Assembly (NCBI RefSeq): GCF_033568475.1
Contig: NC_133123.1
Coordinates: forward strand, 310,001 to 374,000
Source of the DNA: Henckelia pumila
Lineage: Eukaryota; Streptophyta; Magnoliopsida; Lamiales; Gesneriaceae
Reading direction: 5' to 3'
DNA length: 64,000 nt
Shown one piece after another: positions 13,149-24,608 of this stretch; position 1 is the stretch's first letter; each line of letters starts with the position of its first letter. The notes beneath the pieces are model-generated. The model did not search any database. It saw only the letters and a list, made by a program, of their open reading frames with translations, and was not told the origin of the DNA. The translations under genes were made by a program, and so were the position numbers.

Positions 13149-13153
13149 ATTAG

Positions 13154-13814
13154 ATAAAAATAACTCCTCGTGGGTTCTTTTGGCATTCCTCCGACACCCA
13201 CCATCTCCTCAACTCACCGATCTTCAGCTACCTTGCAGAAATGGTAATTGTAAAGATTGAATTTTATTTGTCGTGAAGCGTGAGTCCGAGATTTTTGGCC
13301 CTTTGTCCGGATAATTTAGTGCTGACTGATGCCAGTTTCCTTTTCCTTTTGCATTTTTAACACTATGCTTTGATGCGGCTCGTGATATTTCTTCTAATTG
13401 ATAAAGTGGATTTATTTTTCTCATGTTCCCAAAGATTCCATTCCGTTTTATCTGATGTAAATGAACTTCGTTGATGATTCATCTATTTGTTGAGTATGTA
13501 TATGTATTGTTACTTTGTTACTTTTTGTTACTTTTCAAGATAGAAGAATCATAGTGAAGGTCAATGCAGACGCTGCTGGGAAATCTTTCCCGCAAGTTTG
13601 TATTTTTTAATGCCATAATTATGTATGAGTGAGAGGCTAAAAGAAACTGATTGCTGGAAATATGTGAGCCAGAATTCGTACTGTCTCTAAGAAAGAAGAA
13701 AGGAAATGAGATGTTTTTTTCATTCCAGGAGTCCTTACAGAAAATCCTTTCGTCTTCTTCTTTTTTAATGTATGATAGGAAGTGGCTGGTTGCTGACAAC
13801 TAGAAATATTGTGG
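13154..13814. other. Spacer and probable 5' leader of ALG14
   Basis: Between the Copia element and the ALG14 start codon. A C/T-rich stretch near 13180-13245 could be a 5' untranslated exon of ALG14, but no splice junction can be proved from sequence alone. Confidence 0.35.
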
Positions 13815-15143
13815 ATGGGTAGAGATAGTTGTTATTCTTCTGACATGGGATTCCTAAATTTTGCTATTTTGCTCATGGGGCTGTCTACCTTGATTGTGAT
13901 CCGACTTTTGTACGTGATACACCGGAGCAACCATCCCCAGTATCGTAGACCACCAGGACCTCTCAGTGCCATGATAGTTCTGGGTTCAGGCATACAAGTT
14001 CTCCATCTTTGGGCTCTTATTTTTGTTTGATGTTATCGAATTGCAGAGCTCTCATTAAGTTCAGTCACAGTTTTCCCTAATTTTGAATTTCTATTTGAAT
14101 GTGGAAACAGATGTATTCTTCAAGTTATTTTATTAATTTTTCCTGTTTCCTCTATTTTATTCTGGTGGTATAGGTGGTCACACTGCAGAGATGCTGAACC
14201 TATTAGCCCCTCTTCGTATTGACAGGTTTAAATATAGATACTATATTGCTGCTGCTACTGATAATATGAGTCTTGAAAAGGCGAAAGTGCTGGAGAATTC
14301 ATTGCTGGTAAAGGTAATGCATTTGGCCACAGTATCTATCCAAGACTTCATGTGTATTGAATTACGGAGCCTTTTGTGGGTTTAATTCAGGCACATCAAT
14401 TTTCCATTGAAACACAAGTCAGATTGTTGGAATTTAAATTTTAAAAAATACTCCAGGTTTTTTTTAAAAAAAATTAAAAAGTCATCTCGCGCCAAATCTG
14501 ATATTTCCTTTTGCTGTGGACTTGAAAATGGATGCATTTCCATCCTTCTCTGATGTCCTGAAAGACATGCTCTCTGGAATGTTCATTGTATTAGGTGGAG
14601 GTTGAGGTGGGGGGCACTTCTCATTTTTTGCAAATTTATCGAAGTCGTGAAGTTGGCCAATCATATATAACTTCGGTTGGCACAACCTTGATTGCTTTAA
14701 CTCATGCTTTGTGGCTAATGATGAAGATCAGACCTCAAGTGGTATCATGATTTTTTTTCTTCATCCAGCTATTATAGTTTCAATTCTACAATTCTATTTG
14801 TTGAGATATCGTTTATTGTGCAGATTCTATGCAATGGGCCTGGAACTTGTTTACCACTTTGTGTAATTGCATTCCTTTTCAAGGTTTGGATAACTTGACA
14901 AGGCAGTTTTTATTATTTTTCTTGGGAAATCAGGATACTCGATGGAGTTCAAACTGTAATTTTCAGGTTTTTGGGATCCGATGGTCGTCCGTTTTCTATG
15001 TTGAAAGCATAGCACGTGTTAGGAGGCTATCCTTGAGTGGATTACTTCTTTACAAACTACGGATGGCTGATCAATTATTTGTGCAATGGCCCCAATTGAA
15101 GAGCAAATACCCTCGAACAAATTATGTCGGTCGCCTTATGTAA
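13815..15143 (+). CDS. ALG14: ALG14-like UDP-GlcNAc transferase subunit
   Basis: ALG14 is the ER membrane anchor that recruits ALG13 to add the second GlcNAc to the dolichol-linked N-glycan precursor. Five exons join in frame: 13815-13989, 14174-14313, 14595-14741, 14824-14883 and 14967-15143, giving 232 codons plus stop. A start at 13845 would give 222 residues. The N-terminal TM is FAILLMGLSTLIVIRLLYVI. Family motifs are VLGSG-GHTAEMLNLL (split by intron 1), YIAAATDNMS, IYRSREVGQSYITSVGTTL, ILCNGPGTC and VFYVESIARV, ending YVGRLM. Intron 1 uses a GC donor (CAG|GCATAC at 13990) with a normal AG acceptor. The other introns are GT-AG. Length and the C-terminus match plant ALG14. Confidence 0.92.
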
Positions 15144-15799
15144 TGGCTTCATTCCCAAGACCTCCACGAGGTACGTTCATGTTGCTAGATTATTCTGTCT
15201 ATTTTCATTTTTTTTGACTCTGCTTAGCCAACATCACCATTTTTAGTAGTGCTTGGGCGGAGTACCTTTTATTATCGATGGATTACAGCATTGTTTCTAA
15301 TCAGCGATGAAATGGCAACTGATTGTTGAAAATGACTTGATTTCAAGTATAGAAGTCCAATCAAATTATTGGAGATATTAAACTTTGTGCATGCAGTTCT
15401 GGTGTTACTATCACTTATGAGCTCAACAAAAGTGTTTTCTGCATAAAAATTGGTCAAGGGGTGGCTAGTGGAAGGTGGCAAGAGTGGAAGAAGATAAAAG
15501 TTTTTGGACAACAACGCGTATGGGTTTATAACATAAAAGTGTCGTGTAAAACTAAAAATTGTAGATGGCACGAATGGAAATTTGAAAATATCTTGAAAAC
15601 AAATAACATCAAATAATTGTCCTTTTAAGACAGAAAATGCTGATCATTATAGATGGCATGTAGTAGGTGTGTGAGAAAATAATAGCTTTTTATTGGATTT
15701 TAAGGATTTCTCTGCTTTCCCCATCTTTCTCGTTACAAATTATCTGGCCTTTTATGTTTGAAGCAAGGATAAGTATAATAAACTCTATGATATACTTCT
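15144..15799. other. Spacer between convergent ALG14 and purine permease genes
   Basis: 3' flanks of two convergent genes. No coding sequence, RNA gene or repeat is recognised. Confidence 0.5.
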
Positions 15800-17462
15800 T
15801 TAAGCTGTGAAGGTCTCATTCTCTTGGTGGGGTATTTTATTTTCTTCCTTGGACTTAGCATCATCGAGATATTGTTGATATACGTATGATATAGAACCCC
15901 AGATAGCCAAGATCATGGCCACGACTTTAATCCCTGTCATCTTCTCTTGGAAAACCACGACCGCTAATATTGGAATAGCCGGCACATTCACAGTACTGAC
16001 AACATTAGCAAACAGAGATGAGACCTTCAGAATTAGAGCCACCAAACCAATTGAAAAAACCTGCCAAGCTAATGCTGTCCATACCAAAATCATCACATAG
16101 GATTTCTTGCCTAGTTGAAACTCATGCATCTCTGCCTTCAATGTCTTCCATTCTCCACTAACAAAAAGGCCTACTAAAAGAGTGCAAGTTGTCACCAGTG
16201 ATTCGTAGAATATAACATTCAAGATTTCTTTGATGGTTTGCCTTTTTAGCACCTTTCCATAAGCCCTCTGGGCTAGTGATAGCTGTAACGCATATCCAGC
16301 AGCACCGCTGAGGGTGCAGATAAACCCCAACACATACTTTCCTTCTGTAGAAGGACCTGTAGAGTCAGATTGTAGCACAAGAAGTATGGAAGACGTTGTG
16401 AGAAGTAAAATTGAATTCAATATGTAGGGAGTGAGTTTCTGAGAATTGAGGAAGTAGGAAGAAAAAGCGTTGATACCCAACTGGCTTGCACAGATCAGGG
16501 AAAATGTGGAGGCAGGTAGGTTTTTAAGCCCAACTGCATATAACAAGCAAATTAGTGCAAGAAAAGTTCCGAAAATAATGTAAAGAGCTGCCAAGGATAA
16601 TTTCATGGACAAGTTTGTATCTGTCATGGGATTTTTCCTTGATGTAACACAGAGTAAAGGAAGGAGGATAGGAAATCCAGCACACTGAACAAGCGCTGCC
16701 ATGTACTTGCTTTTGCCACCTTTTTCATAGTACAGTCTTCCGAGAAGTGTTGCTGTTAATTGCCCACAGAGCACAAGAATTGAAAAAATGGCCAGATGGA
16801 ACCACCTCTTGCGTTGTTTAAGCTTGGAGGACGTCTTGTTAGAGTTGATATTTCCATCTCCATGGAACTCTAGACTTGTTTGTTTAGTTTCTTGAACTGG
16901 TTAAACATCAACAAGAAAACAACTCTTGATACAGAAAATTTTAAAAATAAAACTGTGGCATAAAACAAAGAGGATCGCAGACAATTTCTGCGGAGAAAAG
17001 CCTTGGCACTCTCTTCTACCTTAGTAAAGGCACTTTTTCCAGTCTGTAAATTGAAGGCATTTAAACTCCAAAAAGTTTGCAAAATCCCAACTTTTTCTTG
17101 ATCAGGCTACATTTTTCCAATGTTCAACAGGTCATATGGGAGTAATCAGTAAAGTTGATTTTATTCTACTCCAGGGTACTGCTTCCAAAGGCGAGCAGAT
17201 CAGGTGCAGTCTCCTAATGATCAAATATCGATCAAAAAGTTATCCTTCTAAATGCATCACCCTCATCAGTCACCCATAGAAATACTTGCACCACCAAATT
17301 TGGTTTAATTCCTTACAAACAACAGAAATAGTTGGAGAAAACACCTTTTTTTCCTGATATTTGTCATTGTTTTTAGTCATGAAATATAGATAATAGAAAA
17401 GGTTTTGGGGATAAAGAGAACTCACTTTGGATGTTCAGCTGATTTTCTTGAGCTTCCTCCAT
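15800..17462 (-). CDS. Purine permease (PUP family), copy A
   Basis: This is a drug/metabolite-transporter-type plasma-membrane carrier for purines and related bases (PUP family; members move adenine, cytokinins or other compounds). Two exons join in frame. Exon 1 (17426-17462) encodes MEEAQENQLNIQ. Exon 2 (15800-16896) follows an intron of about 530 bp. The total is 377 residues. A soluble basic linker (SSKLKQRKRW) precedes about ten hydrophobic helices. Family signatures include LLGRLYYEKGGKSKYMAALV, STFSLICASQLGINAFSSYF, LGFICTLSGAAGYALQLSL, VSSLFANVVSTVNVPAIPI and the C-terminal IWGSISYVYQQYLDD. Its neighbour at 18382-19750 is a paralogue in the same orientation with the same gene structure, indicating tandem duplication. 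The substrate cannot be read from sequence. Confidence 0.93.
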
Positions 17463-18381
17463 GAAAAATATGCTACTGGACTGTATGGATGAAGATTTAT
17501 ATAAGATAAGACAGGTGTTTTACATAGAAAAAAAAGGTCTATGTTTGTAAATGGTTGTTAGAATGAAAACAGCATCACTTCTTGATTTCTCAACTGCCAG
17601 TCTTTGTCCAACCTCCGTGATTGGATGCTTGGTAATTGGTATCTTGTATATATACTCTTTCTGCCTATGTATGAAAATAAAGTCTACAGGGGGAAAAACA
17701 TCATAAATTTGTGTTCGTGCTTGATTTCAAAACGAAAAAAACATGCCGTAGTTTCTGTCGCGTAACATATTGTAATGTTATTTTTTTGCATAAACTTTAA
17801 TATGTTATAAGAAATATCAAATGGGGAATTTGGATGAGGAGGTGCGTCCCACCTAATTCTTCCTCGAATCAAAACATATTTGGCTTTTCCAATTCGAACC
17901 GCATTCAAGTGGGTCCTTTTATTGTACAGATGTCATTGGCTTGGAAGCTCCACATGCAGAGTGCTGGGGAACTGATTCTTCCATGCACCAAGTGTGAGTC
18001 TTGTATATGTATACTTAACGTGATATCGAACAATTTAACATTCCACACTGTCCAAAATCCAAGGACTTTAGCATATTACTCTAGTTTGTTTAGACGGGCG
18101 AATCTCGTGACAACACTAATATAATCAAATATTTCATAACTTATGTGGCTGCCAAAAAAAGGAAAGAAAAAAAGTGCCAAGAAGTTGCCAGTAGATGACC
18201 TTTTCGACAATAATTAAGTTGATTAAACAGACGGTAAATATTGGTCTTAACTCTTACAGATGGATGGCAACTATATGCAAAATATTCAAGATTTGGATAG
18301 ACATATGCCCTTGTGTTTTGTTGTCTCAATTTTGAGAGACAGGTGTTGATAAAAACTTGAATCAAGTGATTCGTGAACGTA
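17463..18381. other. Spacer between the two purine permease genes
   Basis: Promoter side of copy A and 3' side of copy B. It is AT-rich, with a TATATATACTC stretch near 17646 that may belong to the copy A promoter. No gene is seen. Confidence 0.4.
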
Positions 18382-19750
18382 CTATCCAACTCTTTGAGTA
18401 AGAGAAACTTCTTCAATATCATTAGTTTCCTTTTTCTGCTTCATCTTCATCTCCTCAAGATAATGGTGGTACATATAGGACACAAAACCCCATATTGCCA
18501 ATATCATCGATATGGCCTTCAATCCAGTGAGTTTATCCTGCAGAAAAATCACGGCCAATATAGGGGCTATCGGCAGCCCAAGAATGCTGATGACATTGGA
18601 AAACAACGATGAGATCTTAAAAATCAGGCCGACACATCCTACAAGAAACATCTGCCAAGAAACGGCTGTCCAAAACAAGTTCATCACATAAGAAACCTTT
18701 CCGGATTCAAATCCGTCCATTTCTCTGCTTAGTGTATTCCACTCCCCACTCGCAAAAAGCCCGATTATGACCACGAATGTCGCGACCACGCATTGGTAGA
18801 TTGACATATCAACGACTGCATCAATGGTTTCTTTCTTGATCACCTTCTGGAATGCGAGCTGCATGAGGGACAGCATTAGCCCGTATCCAGCTGACGCACC
18901 GAGGGTGCATAAAAACCCGATTATGTACTTCTTTTTCGATGTTTTATTCGAGTCTCCAGGGTCCGATTGGAACACCAGCAGCACGGAGGATATGGTTAGA
19001 ATAACTAATGAGTTGACTATGTATGGGGTGAACTTTTGTTTGTTCAAGAAAAAAGAGAAGATGGCATTGAATCCTAACTGGCTTGCACAAATCAAAGTGT
19101 AAGTAGTGACAGGCAAATATTGGAGCCCAATCGTGTACAACATGGCATCTCCTGCTAAAAATATGCCAAGGCAGAGGTACACTGAGGCAAGAATCAAGGG
19201 GGAAGCTGGCTTTCTTGTTGCAGTTCCCGAGTCGTTTTTGTCGGTTTTCATGAACCACTGGAAAGGGAAGAGGATCGGGAATCCTACAACTTGTACCAAT
19301 GTACCCATCCACTTGCTGTTTCCTCCTTTGGTGAAGTAGACCCGGCCCAATAGCACACCCAAATTCTGACCCGCCAAGACGAAGAACGAGTATATGGCCA
19401 TTTGAACCCACCATTTGTACTGTTTAAGAAATGGGAATCTGGAAGTTTGGTTGTTGGTCTCCGCAGTTCTTGCTGAATTCGAACTTTCCCCTCCATCTTT
19501 TGAACCTAGTACCGAACACATCAGCAAATCATACATAAGAACTTTATAATCAGGAAAAAAGAGATCATCGCCACAGGAAAACATTAAATTATGATATATT
19601 CATGTCACAGAGGATGGACTGTGGAGATATTAATTCAAGAAACAGTTCAAAAGAAGGAAGCAAAATATATATATTCGTCACATAACTAAAGAAAAAGCAT
19701 ATCTCACCATTATTGATGTCTGATTGCAGCTCTTGAGCTGTAATTCCCAT
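18382..19750 (-). CDS. Purine permease (PUP family), copy B
   Basis: Paralogue of the permease to its left. A tiny first exon (19708-19750, encoding MGITAQELQSDINN) joins exon 2 (18382-19505) in phase 1, giving 388 residues. The first intron sits at the same place relative to the N-terminus as in copy A. Family motifs include LLGRVYFTKGGNSKWMGTLV, TYTLICASQLGFNAIFSFFL, IGFLCTLGASAGYGLMLSL, ISSLFSNVISILGLPIAPIL and IWGFVSYMYHHYLEE. About ten TM helices are visible. It is clearly diverged from copy A across the whole length, so the duplication is not recent. By family knowledge it is a proton-coupled purine or cytokinin-type transporter; the substrate is unknown. Confidence 0.93.
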
Positions 19751-22700
19751 GTCCAGTCCAAGAAATATGAGGAAATGATGATTAATTGAAGGTACTAAGA
19801 GTTGACAGACAATGCATACTGGTAGGTGGCCTTTGGTTAAGCTTTTATAACGGCATTAACTTCATATTCAGTCAAATATATATATTTCTTTTTGAGTAAG
19901 AGTCAAATATATATAACTTTGGAGTTTAGGTAAAATTAGAACATAATGGCAATTGCGTTTCAGAATTGTTCTCTTTCTTGTTGAAGATTTCAAGCTAAGG
20001 TGTATGCCCTATCGATCGATCAATCAATCAAATCGACGCATTAATTAACAGTTCGGATTCTTTGTGGTGCTAAATAAATATTATATTGTTTGGGCAAATT
20101 AGATATATATATATATATATAAGTAAGCAGTCAAAAGACTCAAAACCATTGCCCCCACATGACTTGGACGTGGATTTTGTCTCCACGCGATGTGAATTTA
20201 ATGTCTCGTTCGATGACTCGATATCTTAGACTTTAACAATCCCATACGATTAGTACAATTTGTTTTTCAAATTATAATTAAACCTCTTCTATTATTAATA
20301 GTTACCTAGCTAGTTGATAAAATGATCATGACTTGGTAGTGTGACTAATGAGCACAACCCATTAATCCTACTACCTTGATCGTACGATTAATCGCTAATT
20401 ATTTATCACAAGTGTCAAATATGAATATGGTGGCCGCTTTTAGAGTTGAAAGAGCTCAAGCATATTAGAATAGTTAGAGGTTTCAAAATGTCAGCAATTT
20501 GGCAAACTTTTGAATGAAGACCAAAAGTGATTGCGATGGGATCCCTCATCTGAAATTAAATGTTATATCCTGACAAAGTTTTAAATCTATTGAAAACTGT
20601 GCCAATATATCCTTTTCTTGGGGCGGGTTCATGTGAAAATCTCACGTAAATACAAACAAATGTGATGTTCGTCACTGTTTTTTTTTTTAATTTTAATTTT
20701 AGATGTTTATGTGAATATTTTGTGTAAAATATCGAAAATGTTGGCCTAGATGTAAGGTAAGCAAAGCCCACGAGGATGTTAATATATAATATATTATGTG
20801 GACGAATCAATTAAGTCGTTCATTTCAGGGTCAACCTTCCAAGTTCCAACTTTCAAGGGAATTGGTTGTCTTCGACTAATGATGATGATTACAATATTAT
20901 TATATTATAGTAATATAAATACAACTGCAGTGGAGAAAAATGACTACTTAGTTTTCAACCATCCTGACTTTTTTCACGATAATCAATTACCGTAATATAA
21001 CCAATAAACGAAAAAAGTATATTATTATAATATATACATATACATATATATCGAATAATAAATAAATAACAACATCTCCAAGGGTTGTCCAAGTTGATGG
21101 AGTAGGTGAACTCTGGCCAATAGTTCAATTTCCTTGCCAATACTTTCTTAGACTAGCCTGTGACACTGAATTTGCTCAGTGTGGTTTACCTGACTAGCGT
21201 AGTTTGCAGGCTATTGCGTTAGTCTGGGTTTGCTCAGTGTGGTTTACGTGACTAACGTAGTTTGCAGACTATTGCGTTAATCCGAAGGTTTACCCAGAGC
21301 ACATCAAAAGGTAGCGACTGCGGGTTTCCACGTCACAAAAAAATAATAATAACAACATAACACGAGGTGATATAATATTCACTAATCCTTGGTTAAGTAT
21401 GTGAGTCTCATATTTAATAGATGATTAAAGTAGAAAAAACCACCTCGTGAAAAATTCACTTGATGAATCATAGTATTTCTTGTAAAACGACATCCAAGTA
21501 GCTATACCATGAATAGATCCCGGGCATGTTTCGCTCAAATGGTTAAAAAAAACACATGTTCGGTGTAAAATATTGTTTTTTTAAGTCGAGAATCATATAT
21601 ATGTTATAATTGATTTTTTTTAAAAATTAAATCTTACAGTTGGAATTAGATGGGAAATGATGAAGTAATTTTACAACACACCTTAAAAAAAACTTTTATT
21701 TTATTTTATTTTTTAAAAAAAATTAACAAAAATTGCTTAAATATATCTCAGATACATATGTATGATGTATCTCTTTTTCTCTGATAATATTAAAAAATTA
21801 TTCGAATTATGCTAATCATATATATATGTACGCATAAAATATATGTCAATCAGCTAGTTAACGAAAAATGAGAGAAGTCATGAATCATGATCCCCAAATA
21901 TACATACTTAAAATAGAATAATTGAAGAAGTATATACACACAAGTCTAGGCCAGGGCAAATCAAATGTATCCAGTTACGTTCACATTCTACAGGAAGTGA
22001 ATGAATACAGATTCTTGCAATTGTTTGGGCTTCCACTGTCAATCACAAAACCATAATTGTCTCAACATTTTATTCAAGAGGCCCATAGAATATGTGTGTG
22101 TGTGTATGTGTGTGTAGGTATGTATGATAGTATGTCTCAACTATGAATTATTTATTTAATTTTTTTAAAAGATGAATTATTTAGTTAAGAATAAACAAAT
22201 ACATAAATATATTACACGTGCCCATATCTAAATGATTATCGTGGCATTCTTAAGAATCATTCAATAATCATTTAATTAACATCCAGTCTAGTTTCTCGGA
22301 ACTTACATAAATGTAACCATTAAATTAATTAATTAGAGGAGGCAATTTTTTTTTGTTTTTTGTTTTAAAAAAACATGTATATTTTAAGTGATAGTCATGA
22401 TGATATATTTATTTTTTCTATATAAGAAGGAATAAAAAAATAAAATGTAACCGAATTCAATGGTACTTTTGCCATTAATCATACAAAATATAAGTCTGAC
22501 TGTTTTCCATAATTTTTTTTTACCAAACCAAACTTAACAAATATATAGTATACACTTAATTATTTTATATACATGCAAGATATGAATTGTGCATACTCAA
22601 AATATTTATTTATATATATGAAATTTGAAAATTGTAAAAATTTAGCAATTCATGTCTGTTGTGCGTATGCACCGATTAACGAAATAGATGCAGAAAGAAT

Positions 22701-23275
22701 TAATTATTGATTATTAAACAACAAACTCCATGTATATATATATCATATACTTTGGAATTCAATTAATTACGTTGCATCTTATACATGCTTATGCATGTAA
22801 AAAATATGACCCCGCGAGATTAAAAGATCAATATTTAATTTTATTTTGAAATGATAATCAACATCAATATAGTTAATTTGTACAAAATTAATTATTATAT
22901 TATACATATATTTTAAATTATTAAACAAATTAGATGATAATTCAAATATTTCCAAAAACAAATCTTGTAAAATAACCGCGGCTGTTTCAGAGACTATACT
23001 TCCTCTTTAGCATAACTTGAAAGAAGCTAAAACTCATAAATAACATGAATTCAATCAAGATACATATATGCGCTGGATGCTGTACGTGCTATATACAACA
23101 GAAGCATAGATAAGCCAAGCGCGAATCGGATCGGAGATACATATATATAGTCAGGAAACTAATTAATTAAAGAAAAACATATATAGTTAATTTATAATTA
23201 TAAATAAAGCAACGTAATTAACGTCGTGGATGGCATGAAGCTGAGAGTGCAGTAGTACGTACGTAATAGTACTTG
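19751..23275. other. AT-rich spacer with simple repeats
   Basis: About 3.5 kb without a recognised gene. It holds an (AT)n run at 20103-20121, a 58-bp tandem duplication at 21171-21286 and a TG-rich simple repeat near 22094-22120. The right end is 3' flank of the WRKY gene. Confidence 0.5.
21171..21286. repeat. Two-copy 58-bp tandem repeat
   Basis: Copies at 21171-21228 and 21229-21286 both begin TTTGCTCAGTGTGGTTTAC and share TAGTTTGCAG and CTATTGCGTTA. They differ at a handful of positions. The unit is GC-richer than its surroundings. Confidence 0.85.
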
Positions 23276-24593
23276 TCAGAATTCTTGTTTGGGAAAGGTG
23301 GGAGGAATTATATCTTGCAACAATCCATGCCCAGAATTAACATGCAAATCATGATGTATTTGCTGCTGCTCCTGATGCTGATCATACACAAGGACGTTTC
23401 CGCCGCCAAAATTGCTCATGTAAACTTGGTAAGGCATTTGAAGTAACACTTGTTGTTGTTCTTGCAAGAATGGCGGCGGACTTATGAGCATTGAGCCAGC
23501 TGGGGAAAACATTCCGGCGGCCACGTTCCCTCGGAGGGTGGCGGGGACGTGGTGGTTGTGTTGCCCTTCGTACGTTGTCACCACCGTTGAAGGGTCTTGG
23601 AAGGATCTCTCCACGCGTTTCTTCACCGGACATTTCGGGGTCGTGCATCTATAATAGCTTCTGATAATTCAATGGTTATTATTATTATTATTATTATTAT
23701 TTTAAACTAAACGATATGACGAACAACTATATATCGTTAGCACTCATGTGAACATTTGTTGACGTGTTACTCACCTTGGATAAGGACTGTTCTTGACGGC
23801 TTTTTGTCCGTATTTTCTCCATCTGTATCCATCTTCCAATTGATCGATCTCACTCTTGGTCACGAAAGCAAATCGAGGCTCCCTCTGCTTCTTCTCTCCT
23901 TTCTTCTTTGATTTGTTATCCCTTAATTTTATGGATCAAATAATTTCACATCATTAAGCTTGTATATATGTAGTATATATATATCACAGTCAAGAAATTA
24001 ATTAATTAAATGAACTAATATATATAGTTACTAGCTAATTACTCTTTCTTGGAGCTCATCATGTCTTCTCCATCTTCGGCAGTTTCTTTGATTGCTTGAG
24101 TATCAAGTTTTTGACTCTTGTTGGAATCTAGTTCCTCGCCTGGCGCCGCCGCCTCGGTGGAGGAGGCGGAAATCGACGAATTGGGTGTGACCGGGGTTTC
24201 GCCGCCTCCCAAGTACCCTTGATTATTAATATTATCCACTCCCGGCGCTCTCAGCTCTTCTTTCGCGGAAGAAGACAGCGGCGACGACATGCCAAAGAAG
24301 GCGGCGGCAGAAAGCGAGTGGTTGTGATCGGAAGATCCATGCAGAAAGCCGGTGAAACTAGTTAAATACAAAGAAGAATCGAGCATATCTGTCTGATGAT
24401 GAACCGATGGATCTGCCGGAAATGAATTAGAAGCTTTGGTGGCTCCGCCGCGGTTACGGCGGAGATCATCGTGATATGTTTGGTGATAGTAAAATCCATC
24501 TCTTAATTGATCTTCAGACATGAAAAATTTTGCTGAGAGGAGGAAATGATCATGAGAGGTGGTTAATTTTGACAGCTTCATGAATTCTTGCAC
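23276..24593 (-). CDS. WRKY transcription factor, group IIc (WRKY28/71/8-like)
   Basis: Nuclear DNA-binding factor of the WRKY family. Three exons join in frame: 24043-24593, 23775-23921 and 23276-23660, giving 360 residues. WRKYGQK lies at residues 218-224. The zinc ligands are Cys238, Cys243, His267 and His269 (C-X4-C-X23-H-X-H, the group II spacing). The last intron splits the Arg codon in PYPR|SYYRC, the usual R-type WRKY intron in phase 2. [18 protein letters not shown] and [14 protein letters not shown] place it near the WRKY28/71/8 branch of group IIc. A basic run ([11 protein letters not shown]) before the domain is a likely nuclear signal. The N-terminus is Ser-rich and the C-terminus Gln/His-rich, both low complexity. 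By family knowledge such proteins act in defence, senescence or stress; the exact orthologue is uncertain. Confidence 0.96.
23677..23702. repeat. (ATT)n microsatellite in WRKY intron 2
   Basis: About eight TTA/ATT repeats inside the intron between the WRKYGQK exon and the zinc-finger exon. Confidence 0.85.
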
Positions 24594-24608
24594 TGTCTTT
24601 ATTTATGC

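Larger units (their letters stand above)
6784..13153 (-). mobile_element. Ty1/Copia LTR retrotransposon, young and nearly whole
   Basis: The element spans 6789-13148, flanked by the 5-bp target duplication ATTAG (6784-6788 and 13149-13153). Its genes read on the minus strand, so its own 5' LTR is at the right. The order in element orientation is LTR, an AT-rich untranslated leader holding a roughly 100-bp tandem array, gag with a CCHC zinc knuckle, protease, integrase, reverse transcriptase, RNase H, a purine-rich tract next to the left LTR, then LTR. Integrase before RT places it in Copia rather than Gypsy. The two 282-bp LTRs show no difference by eye, so insertion looks recent. The coding part looks largely whole, with about one or two breaks. 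The clade within Copia is not assigned. Confidence 0.95.
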
